From JAOUGY01 sp963785075 (GTDB taxonomy: Bacteria; Actinomycetota; Acidimicrobiia; Spongiisociales; ZC4RG35): a stretch of DNA of 64,000 nt. The stretch spans positions 217,790 to 281,789 of the forward strand of contig CAWATW010000009.1 in NCBI GenBank assembly GCA_963785075.1, written 5' to 3'. This document shows, piece by piece, positions 50,782-58,978 of this stretch. A program made the position numbers and the translations under genes. The notes under the pieces are model-generated. The model saw only the letters and a program-made list of their open reading frames with translations. It had not been told where the DNA came from and ran no database searches. The stretch's first letter is position 1; each line of letters begins with the position of its first letter.

Positions 50782-51234
50782 CTATCCCTGGCTCTCCAAC
50801 CGGTCTTTCAGCATGCGCAGACCCTTGCGGGTGGCGGGTTTGATGAACCCTGCGAACAGCAGTGGGAACATCACTCCCCCAACCCCGCCGGGACGTGGCA
50901 TGTCGAGGACTTTCTCGACCTTGGTCCCCGAGCCCTGCGGGCTGAGACGGTAGGTGCTGACGAAGTTCTCATCCTGCTCGGTGGCCGTGAACTCGATCAG
51001 CTTCGGCGGATCGAAGCCCGTCACCTCCACCTCGTTGCGGTGGTCGCCATCTCCGGGCACCCAGCCGAACGACGTGAACCTCGAGCCTCGTTCCACGGGC
51101 GCGTCGACGCCCTCGGTCCGATACGGTCGTGGCGACCACTCGGCATGCCGCGTGGGGTCTCGGAGGTATTCGAACACTTCTTCCGGCGGGCGATCGATCA
51201 CGACGCTCACGTTCCCATGCAATCTCCCACTCAT
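50782..51234 (-). CDS. SRPBCC-family (polyketide cyclase/START-like) protein
   Basis: A 150-residue START-like fold protein with the family pattern VSVVIDRPPEEVFEYLRDPTR, AEWSPR, FTATEQDENFVSTYRL, and a hydrophobic C-terminal helix (GLRMLKDRLES). Such proteins bind hydrophobic ligands; many are named polyketide cyclase/dehydrase 2 without proof. Single gene; no partner visible. Confidence 0.85.
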   Translation of the reverse strand: MSGRLHGNVSVVIDRPPEEVFEYLRDPTRHAEWSPRPYRTEGVDAPVERGSRFTSFGWVPGDGDHRNEVEVTGFDPPKLIEFTATEQDENFVSTYRLSPQGSGTKVEKVLDMPRPGGVGGVMFPLLFAGFIKPATRKGLRMLKDRLESQG

Positions 51235-51455
51235 GGCTGTCTCCTGTCGTTCGGACTCGTGGGTACGACGATCGGCAGCACGAGGTTTCGACGTAGGTCA
51301 CGCTGCGACGAAGCGCATCGAGCGCACACCGCCATCGCAGCTCTTGCGCCGACCGACGACGCGGTCACTCCGGGCGCGTACGAGCGCGAAATCTTGGCTT
51401 CCTCGCTCCAGAGTGGGGGCGTACGTTTGCCAAACGGCGAAAGGAGGCGCACACG

Positions 51456-52412
51456 ATGCAGTCGCCCACCTGGTATCCCTCTTCCGTCTTCGAGGCAGGA
51501 GGTACTACGTCCGCCCGGCATGCCTCCCATCTTGGGGTGGCCTTCACCCGCAGGCAGTTCCTGAAGGCCACGGGCGCAACCGCAGCCGCTGCGGCCATGA
51601 CGCCGCTGTTCGGCGGACCCGCAATCGCTTCGAGTGGTGCCCGGATCCCCAAGCCCATCCCCTACAGCTCGCCGGTGCTGGCGGACCTGCTCGGTGTCGA
51701 TCTTCCGTTCTTCCTTCCGGTTGAGATCGACCCGTTCCTGGGAGTGTTCGACCCGGTGAGTGATCCGTCGACGATCGGAGACTTCAAGGGCCGGGTGGGA
51801 ATGGTCGAGGTTGAGGGTGTGAGCGACAACAACAGCGAGCACGTGCCCCGCACCTGGGCAGCGGATATTCGCTACATGGAGGGCCGATACGTCGACCGGG
51901 AAGGCAAGGAGCGAAGGGGGGCCTTCGGGTTCTTCTGACTCGACGTCTTCGAGGACCCCAGTTTGGGGCCCTTCGATCCGGCACAGATCCAGATCCACGA
52001 CGTAAACCCTGGTGACCTCAATACTCCAGGCTCGCCGAACGTGTGGTCCGCGGGCGGGGTGTTCTGGACAACGGCGGTCTCGCCGGAGTCCGTCTCCACC
52101 ACCAAGGGGGATGCTCGGTTCTACACCTCGGCGAGGCTCTGGGACTACTTCGACGTGGTCAACGCCATCTTCCGCAACGGTGCATCCCCGGAGCGGGCCC
52201 GGGCGCACGTCGGTGTCGACTGGACCGCAACCGGAGCTCGAGCGCATGTCCTCAACCCGGTCGGCTTCCGAGCCCGCTACTGGGCAACCGATATCGCCAC
52301 GACCTGGTCGATCCGAACGGCTTCCGGGTATCGGTTCAGCACGGCCGGCTCCAGCTCGACGGCCGTCACCGCCGGTTTCACGGCGGCGATGGTGAACGGG
52401 GTGTACGCCTAG
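51456..52412 (+). pseudogene. Tat-exported protein interrupted by an in-frame TGA
   Basis: From ATG 51456 (AAAGGAGG 11 bases upstream) the product has a twin-arginine signal, FTRRQFLKATGATAAAAAM, then a soluble domain. A TGA at 51936-51938 follows RRGAFGFF, and the same frame continues LDVFEDPSLGPFDPAQIQ to a stop at 52410-52412. Both sides read like a single secreted protein of about 318 codons. The TGA most simply reflects a Trp codon changed by one base (TGG to TGA) or a read error. No selenocysteine signal is obvious. Confidence 0.7.
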
Positions 52413-52447
52413 CGCGATTCCACTCGGCGGCGTCTTCTTCCAACATA

Positions 52448-52476
52448 TTGACAACGGTCGATGCATGAGATATCGT
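52448..52476 (+). promoter_or_regulatory. Sigma70-type promoter of the arsM operon with ArsR-like operator
   Basis: A perfect -35 TTGACA (52448-52453) is separated by 17 bases from TATCGT (52471-52476). The -10 and downstream sequence carry repeated ATCG/CGAT elements (ATATCG, TATCG, CATCGATATG), which could be a metalloregulator binding site, overlapping the promoter as in ars operons. No ArsR gene is next to it. Confidence 0.6.
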
Positions 52477-52511
52477 CGTATCGACGCTCATCGATATGAA
52501 GGAGAGACGAG

Positions 52512-52664
52512 ATGTCCAGGTTGAGCCGCAAGTTCCGTCGTCGTCCCCCGCGGGTCTGCTTCTGCGACCAGTGCTCCCAGGTGATCACGGCCCGAGACTG
52601 CAACCGTGAGCTCATCGAGTCGGCGCGGGTGCGGGCGCTCTACGGTGCCGGGATGGTTCGCTGA
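52512..52664 (+). CDS. Small Cys-containing basic protein (50 residues)
   Basis: A 50-residue frame from ATG 52512, with GGAGAGACGAG upstream: MSRLSRKFRRRPPRVCFCDQC is the start, and CFCDQC followed by RDC make four Cys, a possible metal or arsenic site. Its stop overlaps the arsM ATG (TGATG). It sits between the promoter and arsM and so is in the same transcript. No family recognised. Confidence 0.65.
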   Translation: MSRLSRKFRRRPPRVCFCDQCSQVITARDCNRELIESARVRALYGAGMVR

Positions 52665-53398
52665 TGACGGGCCGGACCGCCGATCGGGAGGAGGTGCGAG
52701 CCCACTACGCCGCACGTGCGATTGCCGTCGACACGGGCGGTTGCTGTGGCTCCGGCGACTGCGACGAGGACGGCTTCGGCGCCCAGCTCTACTCAGGCGC
52801 CGAGCTGGCCGAGGTGCCGTCGGTGGCGAGTGCCGCCAGCCTCGGCTGTGGCAATCCGACCGCGGTGGCCGAGCTGTCCGAAGGCGACGTCGTGCTCGAC
52901 CTCGGCTCGGGTGGCGGGATCGACGTGCTGTTGTCGGCTCGCAGGGTCGGCCCCACCGGCAAGGCCTACGGGCTCGACATGACCGATGAGATGCTGACCC
53001 TCGCCCGCCGCAACGCCGCCGAAGCCGGCGTCGACAACGTCGAGTTCCTGCAGGGATACATCGAGGACATCCCCCTCCCCGACGCCACCGTCGACGTGGT
53101 GATCTCCAACTGTGTGATCAACCTGTCGGCCGACAAGCCTCAGGTGTTCTCGGAGATGCACCGGGTGCTTCGCAGTGGAGGACGGGTCGGGGTCAGCGAC
53201 GTGGTCACCGACGACCACCTCACCGACGACGAGATCGTCGAACGGGGCAGCCACGTCGGCTGTGTCGCCGGCGCCCTCCGGATCACCGAGTACCGCCACG
53301 GCTTGGAGGCTGCCGGGTTCACCGACGTCGAGGTGGTCACCACGCACTCGGTGGGAGACGGTGTACACGGCGCCATCATCCGAGCCCGCAAGCCGTGA
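52664..53398 (+). CDS. arsM: Arsenite S-adenosylmethionine methyltransferase
   Basis: A 244-residue ArsM. The N-terminal CCGSG.C region is typical of actinobacterial members; SAM motif I is VLDLGSGGGIDVL. The arsenic-binding Cys of the family are in SNCVINLS and HVGCVAGAL, and both are present, together with the N-terminal pair. It converts As(III) to methylated forms, including volatile ones. Coupled to the 50-residue gene upstream and preceded by a strong promoter, so probably arsenic-inducible. Confidence 0.93.
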   Translation: MTGRTADREEVRAHYAARAIAVDTGGCCGSGDCDEDGFGAQLYSGAELAEVPSVASAASLGCGNPTAVAELSEGDVVLDLGSGGGIDVLLSARRVGPTGKAYGLDMTDEMLTLARRNAAEAGVDNVEFLQGYIEDIPLPDATVDVVISNCVINLSADKPQVFSEMHRVLRSGGRVGVSDVVTDDHLTDDEIVERGSHVGCVAGALRITEYRHGLEAAGFTDVEVVTTHSVGDGVHGAIIRARKP

Positions 53399-53483
53399 CG
53401 GGACGCCGACGTCGTTGAGCGCGTAGGTTGGAGGCCACGTCGGTCGAGACCGGCCGGTTGAGCATTTGGAAGGAACCCCGCCC

Positions 53484-54197
53484 GTGAACACCACCTTCGA
53501 CCCCGCCGTCCACGGGTTTGCCTTCCGAAACCGGTTCGCCGGGTCGCATGTGCTCTCCGAGTTGAGCCGTCAGGGCCGGCTCGACGAGATCGTCGGCCTC
53601 GACCTTCCCGGACCGTTGAGCGGTGCCCTCGAGCTGGCGGCGCGGGCTGAGTTCTGGGACGGATTCGGGCTGTGTGGGGGGATGTCGTGGTGTGCGGTGG
53701 ACGAGTTCCTCGCCGACAGCCCGCCAGATCCGGCGGAGCAGCCGGAGCCCGGCTCCGAGCTGTTCTCGACGTTGGTCAGCCGCCAGGCAGACTCGTTCCA
53801 GGGCAGGGAGCTGATCGGCAAGCTGATCGAGTGGCTTCCGCTGCCGACGTCGAATCCCTGGTGGGGTTTCTTTCTCGAGAGCATGGGCCGCCGGGTGGCC
53901 GAGCTGGAGTGGCCGTCGCTCAAGGCCTCGATCGACCAGGGTCAACCGCAGGTGCTGTGCCTGATCCGGTCACATCGGCCCGACAAGATCGCAGACAACC
54001 ACCAGGTGGTGGCAATCGGATACACCGAGACCGGCCGCGAGGTGTCCGTGTCGCTCTACGACCCCAACCATCCCCGGCAGAAGCCGACCCTCGACTTCAC
54101 CACCGGCTCTTTCCTCAACAAGATCAACCTCACCCAGTCGACCGGTGAGCCCATCGTCGGGTTCTTCGTCTGGCCTCACCGGGCACGCATGGCCTAG
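53484..54197 (+). CDS. Papain-fold-like cysteine peptidase or transglutaminase-like protein, unknown
   Basis: A 237-residue protein from GTG 53484 (TTGGAAGGAAC upstream). A putative catalytic Cys lies in FGLCGGMSWCAVDEF and a His in DNHQVVAIGYTE, with a Asp/Asn site in SLYDPNHP. This Cys-His-Asp/Asn order is that of papain-like peptidases and of C39-like domains; no signal peptide is visible, so it would act in the cell. It also has a substrate-domain-like segment between. Family name uncertain. It does not overlap neighbours. Confidence 0.6.
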   Translation: MNTTFDPAVHGFAFRNRFAGSHVLSELSRQGRLDEIVGLDLPGPLSGALELAARAEFWDGFGLCGGMSWCAVDEFLADSPPDPAEQPEPGSELFSTLVSRQADSFQGRELIGKLIEWLPLPTSNPWWGFFLESMGRRVAELEWPSLKASIDQGQPQVLCLIRSHRPDKIADNHQVVAIGYTETGREVSVSLYDPNHPRQKPTLDFTTGSFLNKINLTQSTGEPIVGFFVWPHRARMA

Positions 54198-54356
54198 CGA
54201 ACTGACTCCGAGTCATCCCGGTATCGATCGACCGGTCTCTCGACGATCTGCGAGGGCGATCCGATACCGCCTTCGATCGAACGTCCTCCCCTTCCGGCGA
54301 GGTTCGGCCGATATTCCCCCGGGTGGCCGGGGATTCGGGCGTAGCCTCGTGGAACC

Positions 54357-55385
54357 ATGGCGCCTCGAATCGAAGAAGTGGATACGCGCACCGCTCCCGA
54401 GGAGCTGCTTCGGGAGATGCACGAGTACTACCTCCCGTTGAGCGAGGAGATGCTCCCCTGTGATCCGCCGATGCCGTTCGAACGCCGGGCGGCCGACTGG
54501 CGGCAGGTGCGGAGCGACCACTCCGTCCCCCGCTGGCTGCTGCGGGTCGACGGGGAGATCGTTGCATCGGCGTTGGCGTGGATGGACCTCGAACAGAACC
54601 TCGGCCAAGGGATGGGCTGGATCTACGTGCGCCCCGCCGACCGGGGGCGAGGTCACGCCCGCACCCTGGCAGCCGTGTTGTTCGACCGGCTCGAGGAGCA
54701 GGGTCGAAAGCTGTTCGACACCTACGTCACCGAAGGCGACCCGGCGGAGCAACTCTGCGAACGGGCAGGACTCGTGAAGGTCTATCGGGAAATGCGCAGC
54801 CGGCTGAAGGTGGCAGACGTCGACATGGCGTTGATGCGGACCTGGATCGAGCGTGCGGGCGACCGAGCCGCCGACTACGAGCTGTGTGGGCTGCAAGCCC
54901 CGTTCCCCGACGACGCCGTCGACAAGTACTGCGAGCTGCAGTTCCAGATGAACACCGCCCCGATGGAGGACTTCGATTTCGAGGACGACGAGGTACTCGA
55001 GCCGCACATATGGCGGGAACAGGAACAGCGCAGCGCCGCCTCGTTCCACAACCTGCTCACCTTTGTTGCGGTCCACCGTCCTGACGGTGAGTTCGTCGGC
55101 TCGACCACCGTCCAGACCGATCACCTCCAGCCGGATCAGGCGTGGCAATGGGAGACGATCGTGCATCCCGATCACCGCAACAGAGGGCTCGGTCGGCTCC
55201 TGAAGGCCACGATGATCGAGCGGATCGTCCGTGACTGGCCGCTGGTGGAGCGGATCGACACCTACAACGCCGGATCCAACCAGCCGATGCTCGACATCAA
55301 CGTGGCGATGGGCTTCCGCCCGATCCTGGTCACCAACACATTCCAAGGTGAACTGGCCAGAGCGAGGGAAACGCTGCGGGTCTGA
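54357..55385 (+). CDS. Tandem GNAT acetyltransferase (MshD-like layout)
   Basis: A 342-residue protein with two acetyltransferase domains. The N-terminal domain has WIYVRPADRGRGHARTLAA (acetyl-CoA loop R-x-x-G-x-G/A), and the C-terminal domain has IVHPDHRNRGLGRLLKATM. This two-domain plan is that of mycothiol synthase MshD, but identity to MshD cannot be judged by eye. In both, the loop Q/RxxGxG is acceptable for CoA binding. Stand-alone gene. Confidence 0.75.
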   Translation: MAPRIEEVDTRTAPEELLREMHEYYLPLSEEMLPCDPPMPFERRAADWRQVRSDHSVPRWLLRVDGEIVASALAWMDLEQNLGQGMGWIYVRPADRGRGHARTLAAVLFDRLEEQGRKLFDTYVTEGDPAEQLCERAGLVKVYREMRSRLKVADVDMALMRTWIERAGDRAADYELCGLQAPFPDDAVDKYCELQFQMNTAPMEDFDFEDDEVLEPHIWREQEQRSAASFHNLLTFVAVHRPDGEFVGSTTVQTDHLQPDQAWQWETIVHPDHRNRGLGRLLKATMIERIVRDWPLVERIDTYNAGSNQPMLDINVAMGFRPILVTNTFQGELARARETLRV

Positions 55386-55452
55386 CGATCCCGCCGCCCG
55401 CATCACAAGCTGACGCCCTCAATTGCGTTCTGCGCATGATATTTTGCACGAC

Positions 55453-56022
55453 ATGCAATCCTCGTTGGATCTTCTCCCGGTGCTGCGGAGCGAAACACAG
55501 GGGGCCTTGTTGTCGGCGTTGACGATCGCCGACCATCAGGGCGCGACGATCACCGAGCTCGCCGAGATCATGGACGTGGACCCTTCAACGGCTCTCCGCG
55601 AGGTGGATCGGTTGGAGGCGGCGGGGATCCTCGTCACCCGGAGAGTGGGCCGGAGTCGAGTGGTGGACCTGAACGACGAAAGCCCGCTCGTGGGTCCGCT
55701 CCGCGAGTTGGTGCTGCGGGCTCTCGGCCCGATACCTCTGCTGCGTGAAGCGGTGACCGGCGTGAGCGGGGTCGAGCGAGCCTTCGTGTTCGGGTCGTGG
55801 GCTGCGACCGCGCTCGGCGAACATGGGGGCACGGTCTCGGACATCGATCTTCTCATCATCGGGTCGCCGGATCGGGACGAGGTCCTCGACGCCGTACTGG
55901 TGGTCGAGCATCGACTTGGAAGACCGGTGGATGTCACCTTCCGAACGGCGACGGAATGGGCAGACACAGCCGATCCACTCGTGTCGACCGTACGTAGCCG
56001 ACCGATGGTGGAGCTCGTGTGA
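55453..56022 (+). CDS. Winged-helix domain fused to a minimal nucleotidyltransferase
   Basis: A 189-residue protein from ATG 55453 (TTG 55423 is an alternative). Residues 1-75 form a MarR/ArsR-like winged helix (LLSALTIADHQGATITELAEI, STALREVDRLEAAGI). The C-terminal half is an MNT-type nucleotidyltransferase: FVFGSWAATALGE (GS motif) and SDIDLLIIG (DxD). The third Asp is in PVDVTF. It overlaps a HEPN gene by 4 bp. MNT-HEPN pairs are toxin-antitoxin modules in which MNT adenylylates the HEPN partner; the added DNA-binding domain would allow autoregulation. Confidence 0.82.
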   Translation: MQSSLDLLPVLRSETQGALLSALTIADHQGATITELAEIMDVDPSTALREVDRLEAAGILVTRRVGRSRVVDLNDESPLVGPLRELVLRALGPIPLLREAVTGVSGVERAFVFGSWAATALGEHGGTVSDIDLLIIGSPDRDEVLDAVLVVEHRLGRPVDVTFRTATEWADTADPLVSTVRSRPMVELV

Positions 56023-56444
56023 CCATCGACGAGATGGTGGATTCCCGCAAGCTCGACCGGGTGCAACCCTCTCGAGCGCACGCAGCTCAGCTCATCACCG
56101 AGGCGCGACGGCACGTCGTGGCCGCTGCGACCCTCGTCGAGCTCGACGCTATCGGCGCCTTTCAGCTCGCGTAGGACGCATCCCGCAAGGCGGCCATGGC
56201 CGTGCTCGCCGACCGCGGTCTTCGCCCCACCGCTCGAGGGGGGCACGTGGCCGTGGTACGGGCAATCGAAGCGATCGGCGAAACCGGCGTCGACCGTCTC
56301 GATGCGATGCGTCGGCGCCGCAACAAACTCGAGTACCCAGGTCCCGACGATCGCGGCGCCACTCCCGACGACGCACGGGCCGCCACCGAATGGGCGCACG
56401 CGATGTGCGAACGAGCAGCGAAGATCGCGGCCGTGTCCGAGTGA
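56019..56444 (+). pseudogene. HEPN-domain protein with an in-frame TAG
   Basis: From GTG 56019 the frame reads VTIDEMVDSRKLDRVQPS, HAAQLITEARRHVVAAATL, DAIGAFQLA, then TAG at 56172-56174, and continues DASRKAAMAVLADRGLRP and MRRRRNKLEYPG. The amino acid at the stop position is normally Tyr in AYDASRKAA, so the codon TAC has become TAG. The usual RNase motif R-x4-6-H is replaced by RRRRNKLEYP. The frame ends at 56444. It overlaps the MNT gene, as in typical pairs, but only the half after ATG 56196 could be made by reinitiation. Confidence 0.78.
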
Positions 56445-56610
56445 ACACGCTGCCCACGACACGGCCCGACGGCACCCGCATCGCCTACCTCGACGCCAAC
56501 AGGTGTGGTGCGTCGACATCAACGATGGCGACCCTGGCCCCAAGCACGTTGTGGGTCTACGACATCGACTGGCGCTGATCGGCGCTGCGCCGGGATGTGC
56601 GGGCGACCGG

Positions 56611-57069
56611 TCACCAGTCCCGGATTCGCTCCTGGTACAGGCGGTAGCTGAGGTCGACATCCAGTCCGAGTCGTTCGGCGTGTTCGACGAACTCGTCGAA
56701 GCCTTCCCGCAAGGCGGTCCAGAACTCGTCGGCGAACACCACGACACGGCTCAACTCCTCGCCTTGGTAGACCCATATCCGCAGCTCCAGCATGCCCGGA
56801 GCCACTTGTTCCATGCCGAGCTTGACCGGCTGGTCCGGCAAGCTGGTCTCGCCACGGCCAAGTTCGCGGCAATCTCTGGCAGCGTTGAGGAGGTACGGCC
56901 ACAGGGCGGAGACGTCGTCCCAGAACTCGGTGCCCCACACCTCACGTCCGTCGACCTCGAGGATGACGGCTCCCTCGATGATGCTGGGGTGCCAGTGTCG
57001 ATATTCGGTCTCGGTCAGCGGTTCGAAGTCTCCGCCGTCGGTCAGAACCATCGTATGAATGCTGATCAT
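56611..57069 (-). CDS. Putative immunity protein for the polymorphic toxin
   Basis: A 152-residue acidic protein from ATG 57069 (ATGA overlap with the toxin). It is rich in Glu, Trp and Asp (TETEYRHWHPSIIEGAVILEV, WGTEFWDDVSALWPYL, RVVVFADEFWTALREGF), lacks signal or membrane segments and matches no family that I recognise. Immediate placement after the toxin gene and acidic composition favour an immunity function. The specific target would be the toxin's C-terminus. Confidence 0.6.
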   Translation of the reverse strand: MISIHTMVLTDGGDFEPLTETEYRHWHPSIIEGAVILEVDGREVWGTEFWDDVSALWPYLLNAARDCRELGRGETSLPDQPVKLGMEQVAPGMLELRIWVYQGEELSRVVVFADEFWTALREGFDEFVEHAERLGLDVDLSYRLYQERIRDW

Positions 57070-58337
57070 GTGCCCTCCTGGACAAGGACGACGTGATCGA
57101 TGTGCCCGCTGTCCCGGACACCAACTTCCCAGATGTTCCCATTGACGGATGCTCGGTACCGGGGCCAATCGCTCAATGGCCGGGAACCGACCTCCTCCCA
57201 GTTCCGCTCGAGCACTTCGATCGCAGTGTCGACCAGGTCCTTGGGGGTCATGCCAGGAGGGTAGAAGGTGTGCACGACCCTGGGCGCAGTGATCGCCAGC
57301 TCCGGATGGTGCCGGGACAGCATGTATCTGAGGTCCGATCCGGTGATGATCATCTCTCGCCCGGCCACGGTGATGTGCACGTTGCGGAAGGACCGGACGA
57401 TCGCTTCGATCCGCTGCGCGCGCACTCCGAAGCTGATCGCTCCACGCTCGTCGCCTACGAGCAGCCGAAGGCCGTCCGCCACCTCGTCGGTCACGCCGGT
57501 GCCGTAGACGGCGGCGGCTGCGCCCAGGGTGCGTCCCGAGACCACGTCGGGAGCCACCTGCCCGATCCACTGGTCGGGGTTCTCGATCAACGTGTCCCAG
57601 CCGATTGCCTGCTCCACGAAGGCAACCGGGTCGTCGGCAATACGCCGACCGACGCGGCGGACGGTGTCGAGGCGATCGTCGAAGTTGACAGGCGTGGTGT
57701 CCAGTAGCCAGTAGCCGGCCTCGAACAGCGCCGGCGGCACCTCGGCGATCGCCTGGATCCCCTGACCGACTCCGCTCAGCACTTCGGTGGCGTGATGTCC
57801 GAACGTCTTCCACCAGGGCACCAGCTGGTAGCCCGAGTCGGCGGCGGCACTCAGCCGCCGTATGCACTCCGAGGCGCCAAGATCGATGATGCGCTTCGCC
57901 TCGGCAAGCTCCTCCTCGGCTTGGATGCGGTAGCGCCGCCCCGGGTCCGGACCATCGTCTCGAACCCGTATCTCAGCTTCGGTGGCGGTGCACAGCCAGG
58001 TGCCGGTGAGGCGGTCGCCGTAGGCATGGTTGTCGATGGCGTCTCCGGCCAGCTGTTGTGCCCGTTGCAGCTCCCGTGCCCACGCCTCCAGCGCAGCCGT
58101 GGCTTCGGCGAATGCCTGCTCGGCCCGGCTCAGAGCCGATGGAACCTCGGCCATGTGACGTTCGGCGGCGTCGGCGGCCCGGCCATGCCATCGGGGCGTC
58201 TCCAGGGAGCGCATCGACTCCGCCGCTGATCCCAGCACCGCGCCGAGCGCTGCGACTCCGCCGGCCAGTGCATCGACCGCCCACACTTCGCCTTCCACGA
58301 GGTCGGATGGATCAGAGGCGCCGGTCGGCGCGCTCAT
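57066..58337 (-). CDS. WXG100/LXG-like polymorphic toxin
   Basis: A 423-residue protein from ATG 58337. The N-terminal 150 residues are helical, with WHGRAADAAERHMAEVPS matching the WXG-type helical hairpin of type VII secretion substrates. The middle has amphipathic helices (TEVLSGVGQGIQAIAEVPP) and LIENPDQWIGQVAPDVV, and the C-terminal about 130 residues are a variable toxin domain: SGVRAQ..., RYMLSRHHPELAI, YPPGMTPKDLVDTAIEVLE and RYRASVNGNIWEVGVRDSG. The end pattern (GNIWEV) could be a nuclease of the BECR type, but it is not certain. Flanked by a partner upstream and an immunity gene downstream, all with 4-bp overlaps. Confidence 0.75.
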   Translation of the reverse strand: MSAPTGASDPSDLVEGEVWAVDALAGGVAALGAVLGSAAESMRSLETPRWHGRAADAAERHMAEVPSALSRAEQAFAEATAALEAWARELQRAQQLAGDAIDNHAYGDRLTGTWLCTATEAEIRVRDDGPDPGRRYRIQAEEELAEAKRIIDLGASECIRRLSAAADSGYQLVPWWKTFGHHATEVLSGVGQGIQAIAEVPPALFEAGYWLLDTTPVNFDDRLDTVRRVGRRIADDPVAFVEQAIGWDTLIENPDQWIGQVAPDVVSGRTLGAAAAVYGTGVTDEVADGLRLLVGDERGAISFGVRAQRIEAIVRSFRNVHITVAGREMIITGSDLRYMLSRHHPELAITAPRVVHTFYPPGMTPKDLVDTAIEVLERNWEEVGSRPLSDWPRYRASVNGNIWEVGVRDSGHIDHVVLVQEGT

Positions 58338-58612
58338 CGGACCACCCGTTCGTCGGTCGTGGCATAGCCCTCGGCCGCGGCCACCAACCGTGCGGCCAAC
58401 TCGGCGGCGTCGTCCGACACCGACCCGAGGGCCAGGGACCAGTACTCGCAGAACACCGCCATCGCACGCTGGACTCGATCGGAGCCCACGAGGCGCCCCA
58501 GCTCCAGCCACCGATCTCGCTCAGTCCAGAACCGATCGATCTCCCAAGCCGCTGCTTCCAGTCGCCTCACCGCCAACTCCAGCGATCCGGGTTCGACACC
58601 AAACCCACTCAT
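58334..58612 (-). CDS. WXG100-like small helical partner of the toxin
   Basis: A 92-residue protein from ATG 58612: a helical hairpin with WEIDRFWTERDRWLELGRL and FCEYWSLALGSVSDDAAELA, no signal peptide, and about the size of ESX/WXG100 proteins. It is the first gene of the toxin operon and starts about 3 bases after the predicted transcription start. It may be the secretion adaptor or chaperone that forms a dimer with the toxin N-terminus. Confidence 0.65.
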   Translation of the reverse strand: MSGFGVEPGSLELAVRRLEAAAWEIDRFWTERDRWLELGRLVGSDRVQRAMAVFCEYWSLALGSVSDDAAELAARLVAAAEGYATTDERVVR

Positions 58613-58619
58613 TCGGCCA

Positions 58620-58648
58620 ACCATATTGGAAACTGAGATCGTAGTCAA
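58620..58648 (-). promoter_or_regulatory. Promoter of the polymorphic toxin operon, leaderless
   Basis: On the minus strand TTGACT (58648-58643) and TATGGT (58625-58620) are 17 bases apart. The start would be about 58613, so the ATG at 58612 is at or next to the 5' end of the transcript. The flanking TAGTC/GACTA inverted repeat (58642-58658) overlaps the -35 and could be an operator. Confidence 0.55.
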
Positions 58649-58736
58649 CCGTAGACTATCGTCTTGTACTTCAACAGCTTATGCCACGGGCTGAGATGGA
58701 GGGTCTGGATGGCTAGGTCTAGCTGAGCTGAGTCTC

Positions 58737-58978
58737 ATGGCCGTCCACATCGTCAACACCCATGAAGCGAAATCGCGGTTGTCGGAGTTGATCCGGGAAG
58801 CCGAGGAGGGAACGGACGTCATCGTGGCCCGCAACGGCCGGCCGGTCGCCAAGATCATCCCCTGGCCCCCGCCGGTGCCGCTCGGACATCGGGAGCATGG
58901 GCCGGCCAGGTTGCATATCACGACGACATCGTGGCGCCGGACGACGACATCACCGACCTGTTCGAGGAGTCCTCGTGA
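58737..58978 (+). pseudogene. Phd/YefM-family antitoxin, frameshifted near its C-terminus
   Basis: ATG 58737 gives a clear Phd/YefM start: MAVHIVNTHEAKSRLSELIRE and DVIVARNGRPVAKIIPWPPP. After about 58870 the coherent C-terminus is in another frame: GAWAGQVAYHDDIVAPDDDITDLFEESS, ending at 58978 and overlapping the toxin start. The shift equals one missing base. The full protein of about 80 residues would be typical. Either a read error or loss of the toxin-wrapping tail, which would leave the toxin unchecked and so makes a read error more likely. Confidence 0.78.

Noticed and set aside
51936..51938. Selenocysteine codon
   Set aside because: The neighbouring residues (FF and LDVF) show no selenoprotein motif and no SECIS-like stem was evident next to the TGA.
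56444..56578. A 44-residue frame beginning VNTLPTTRPDGTRIAYLD after the HEPN gene
   Set aside because: It resembles a fragment of a beta-propeller repeat, but is too short and switches frame (VDINDGDPGPKHVV in another frame). Left unannotated as possible relic DNA.
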